The notes below the pieces were generated by a model that saw nothing but the letters and a program-made list of their open reading frames with translations, had not been told where the DNA came from and searched no databases. Shown piece after piece: positions 5,441 to 6,012 of a DNA stretch of 6,012 nucleotides. Positions within the stretch are counted from its first letter, which is position 1, and each line of letters begins with the position of its first letter. The stretch comes from Silvimonas sp. JCM 19000. Lineage in GTDB: Bacteria; Pseudomonadota; Gammaproteobacteria; Burkholderiales; Chitinibacteraceae. The stretch spans positions 1 through 6,012 of the forward strand of contig BBFD01000249.1 of NCBI GenBank assembly GCA_001313065.1, in the 5' to 3' direction. The translations under genes and the position numbers were made by a program.

Positions 5441-6012
5441 TCAGCCTGGCGCGCAGGCCTGACTGAACGCCTGGGCCAACAGCGCCATCACGCTACGGAT
5501 CGGCGCCGCCCGATACAGATCAGGATAAGTGACCAGCCACATCTCACGTTCGGGCGCAGGCAATGGCGCGGGCAAACGCTGTAGCTCGGGCTCGGCGTCG
5601 CCAATGAATTGCGGTAAGGCCGCCACGCCCAGGCCACCGCGCACCGCGGCAATCTGCGACGCCAGATCGCTCGCCTCAAACACCAGGGCCTTGCCCTGCG
5701 CCAGTTGGCGCAACCAGCTTTGCTGCGTGGTGTTTTCCAACGGCGCGTCGTAGCCGATAAATTGCCAGTCTTCTGCGGGCGTGCGGGCGTAATCGGCGTT
5801 GCCGTAGAGCGCAAACCGCATGATGCCGACGCGCTGCGCGATCAGTTCCGGCTCGGTCGGCCGCGTCATGCGCAGTGCGATATCAGCCTCGCCCCGGTCC
5901 AGCGCCACCGTCTGCGCCGCCCCGCTCAGTACCAGTTTGATATCGCGATGTTGCTGGCAAAAACGTCGCCACCTGGGGCGCCAGCAGCCAGCTGGCCACG
6001 GCCGGTGGCGCG
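5441..6012 (-). CDS. LysR-family transcriptional regulator, C-terminal effector-binding domain, partial and frameshifted
   Basis: The segment matches the periplasmic-binding-protein-like domain of LysR regulators, which binds a small co-inducer. Removing one base near 5956-5963 joins APPAVASWLLAPQVATF with CQQHRDIKLVLSGAAQTV and on through ALDRGEADIALRM (the family pattern 'L..G..DiAlR'), VGIMRFALYGNADYA, ASDLASQIAAVRGGLGVAAL (the conserved 'V..G.Gva.lP' region) and the C-terminal ALLAQAFSQACAPG. About 189 residues are present out of roughly 300; the N-terminal winged helix-turn-helix lies to the right of the window. As given, the clean frame covers only 5908-5441 with a GTG codon that is not a real start. 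It converges on the receiver-TPR gene with a 7-base gap. Target genes and effector cannot be deduced. Confidence 0.88.
   Translation of the reverse strand, partial: RHRPWPAGCWRPRWRRFCQQHRDIKLVLSGAAQTVALDRGEADIALRMTRPTEPELIAQRVGIMRFALYGNADYARTPAEDWQFIGYDAPLENTTQQSWLRQLAQGKALVFEASDLASQIAAVRGGLGVAALPQFIGDAEPELQRLPAPLPAPEREMWLVTYPDLYRAAPIRSVMALLAQAFSQACAPG
5956..5963 (-). other. Frame break in LysR gene at T5 (minus) or the adjacent CC
   Basis: The minus strand reads ACG TTT TTG CCA, leaving the frame needed for CAG CAA CAT CGC GAT ATC. Removing one T from the T5 run gives VATFCQQHRDIKL; removing one C instead gives VATFLQQHRDIKL. Both are acceptable LysR sequence, and the second is closer to what is usual at this position. 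Confidence 0.8.

Noticed and set aside
1..6012. CRISPR array, insertion sequence, tRNA or rRNA
   Set aside because: No regularly spaced direct repeats, transposase-like frames, terminal inverted repeats or RNA-gene sequences were seen.

Overview
The window (roughly 55-60% GC by eye, AT-richer over the fimbrial subunit gene) looks like the chromosome of a Gram-negative proteobacterium. The chaperone-usher genes require an outer membrane. The base composition, the LysR regulator and the receiver-TPR protein would suit a betaproteobacterium of the Burkholderiales (Oxalobacteraceae-like), but that placement is inference and not shown by a marker gene.

Layout. Positions 1-3391 hold a minus-strand chaperone-usher fimbrial operon in the transcription order major subunit (3391-2867), periplasmic PapD-like chaperone (2772-2052), outer-membrane usher (about 2038 to beyond position 1, so its C-terminus is missing). 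A perfect 14-bp hairpin sits between subunit and chaperone and probably limits read-through, so that subunit is made in excess over chaperone and usher. Positions 3392-3817 are a 426-base divergent intergenic region with several hairpins and a T8 tract, all potentially part of a fimbrial leader RNA or a small RNA. On the plus strand, 3818-5433 encodes a response regulator with an N-terminal CheY-like receiver and a long TPR-rich C-terminal part. Seven bases after it, converging on the minus strand, lies the C-terminal effector-binding part of a LysR-family regulator (5441 to beyond 6012; its DNA-binding domain is outside the window).

How they work together. Subunits cross the inner membrane with a signal peptide, are capped by the chaperone through donor-strand complementation, and are assembled through the usher pore. 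An adhesin or minor subunit gene probably follows to the left of the window. The divergent receiver-TPR gene is a positional candidate for control of the fimbriae, but nothing in the sequence proves it.

The most striking property of the window is that every gene except the fimbrial subunit is broken by one or more single-base frame shifts, at least seven in all. Several lie in homopolymers, and each can be healed by adding or removing one base to give uninterrupted, family-typical protein. Because the breaks also hit the unrelated receiver-TPR and LysR genes and no in-frame nonsense mutations accompany them, uncorrected sequencing or assembly errors are the leading explanation. The homopolymer tracts in chaperone and usher are nevertheless possible phase-variation sites. 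I see no clearly novel system, mobile element, CRISPR array, tRNA or rRNA.
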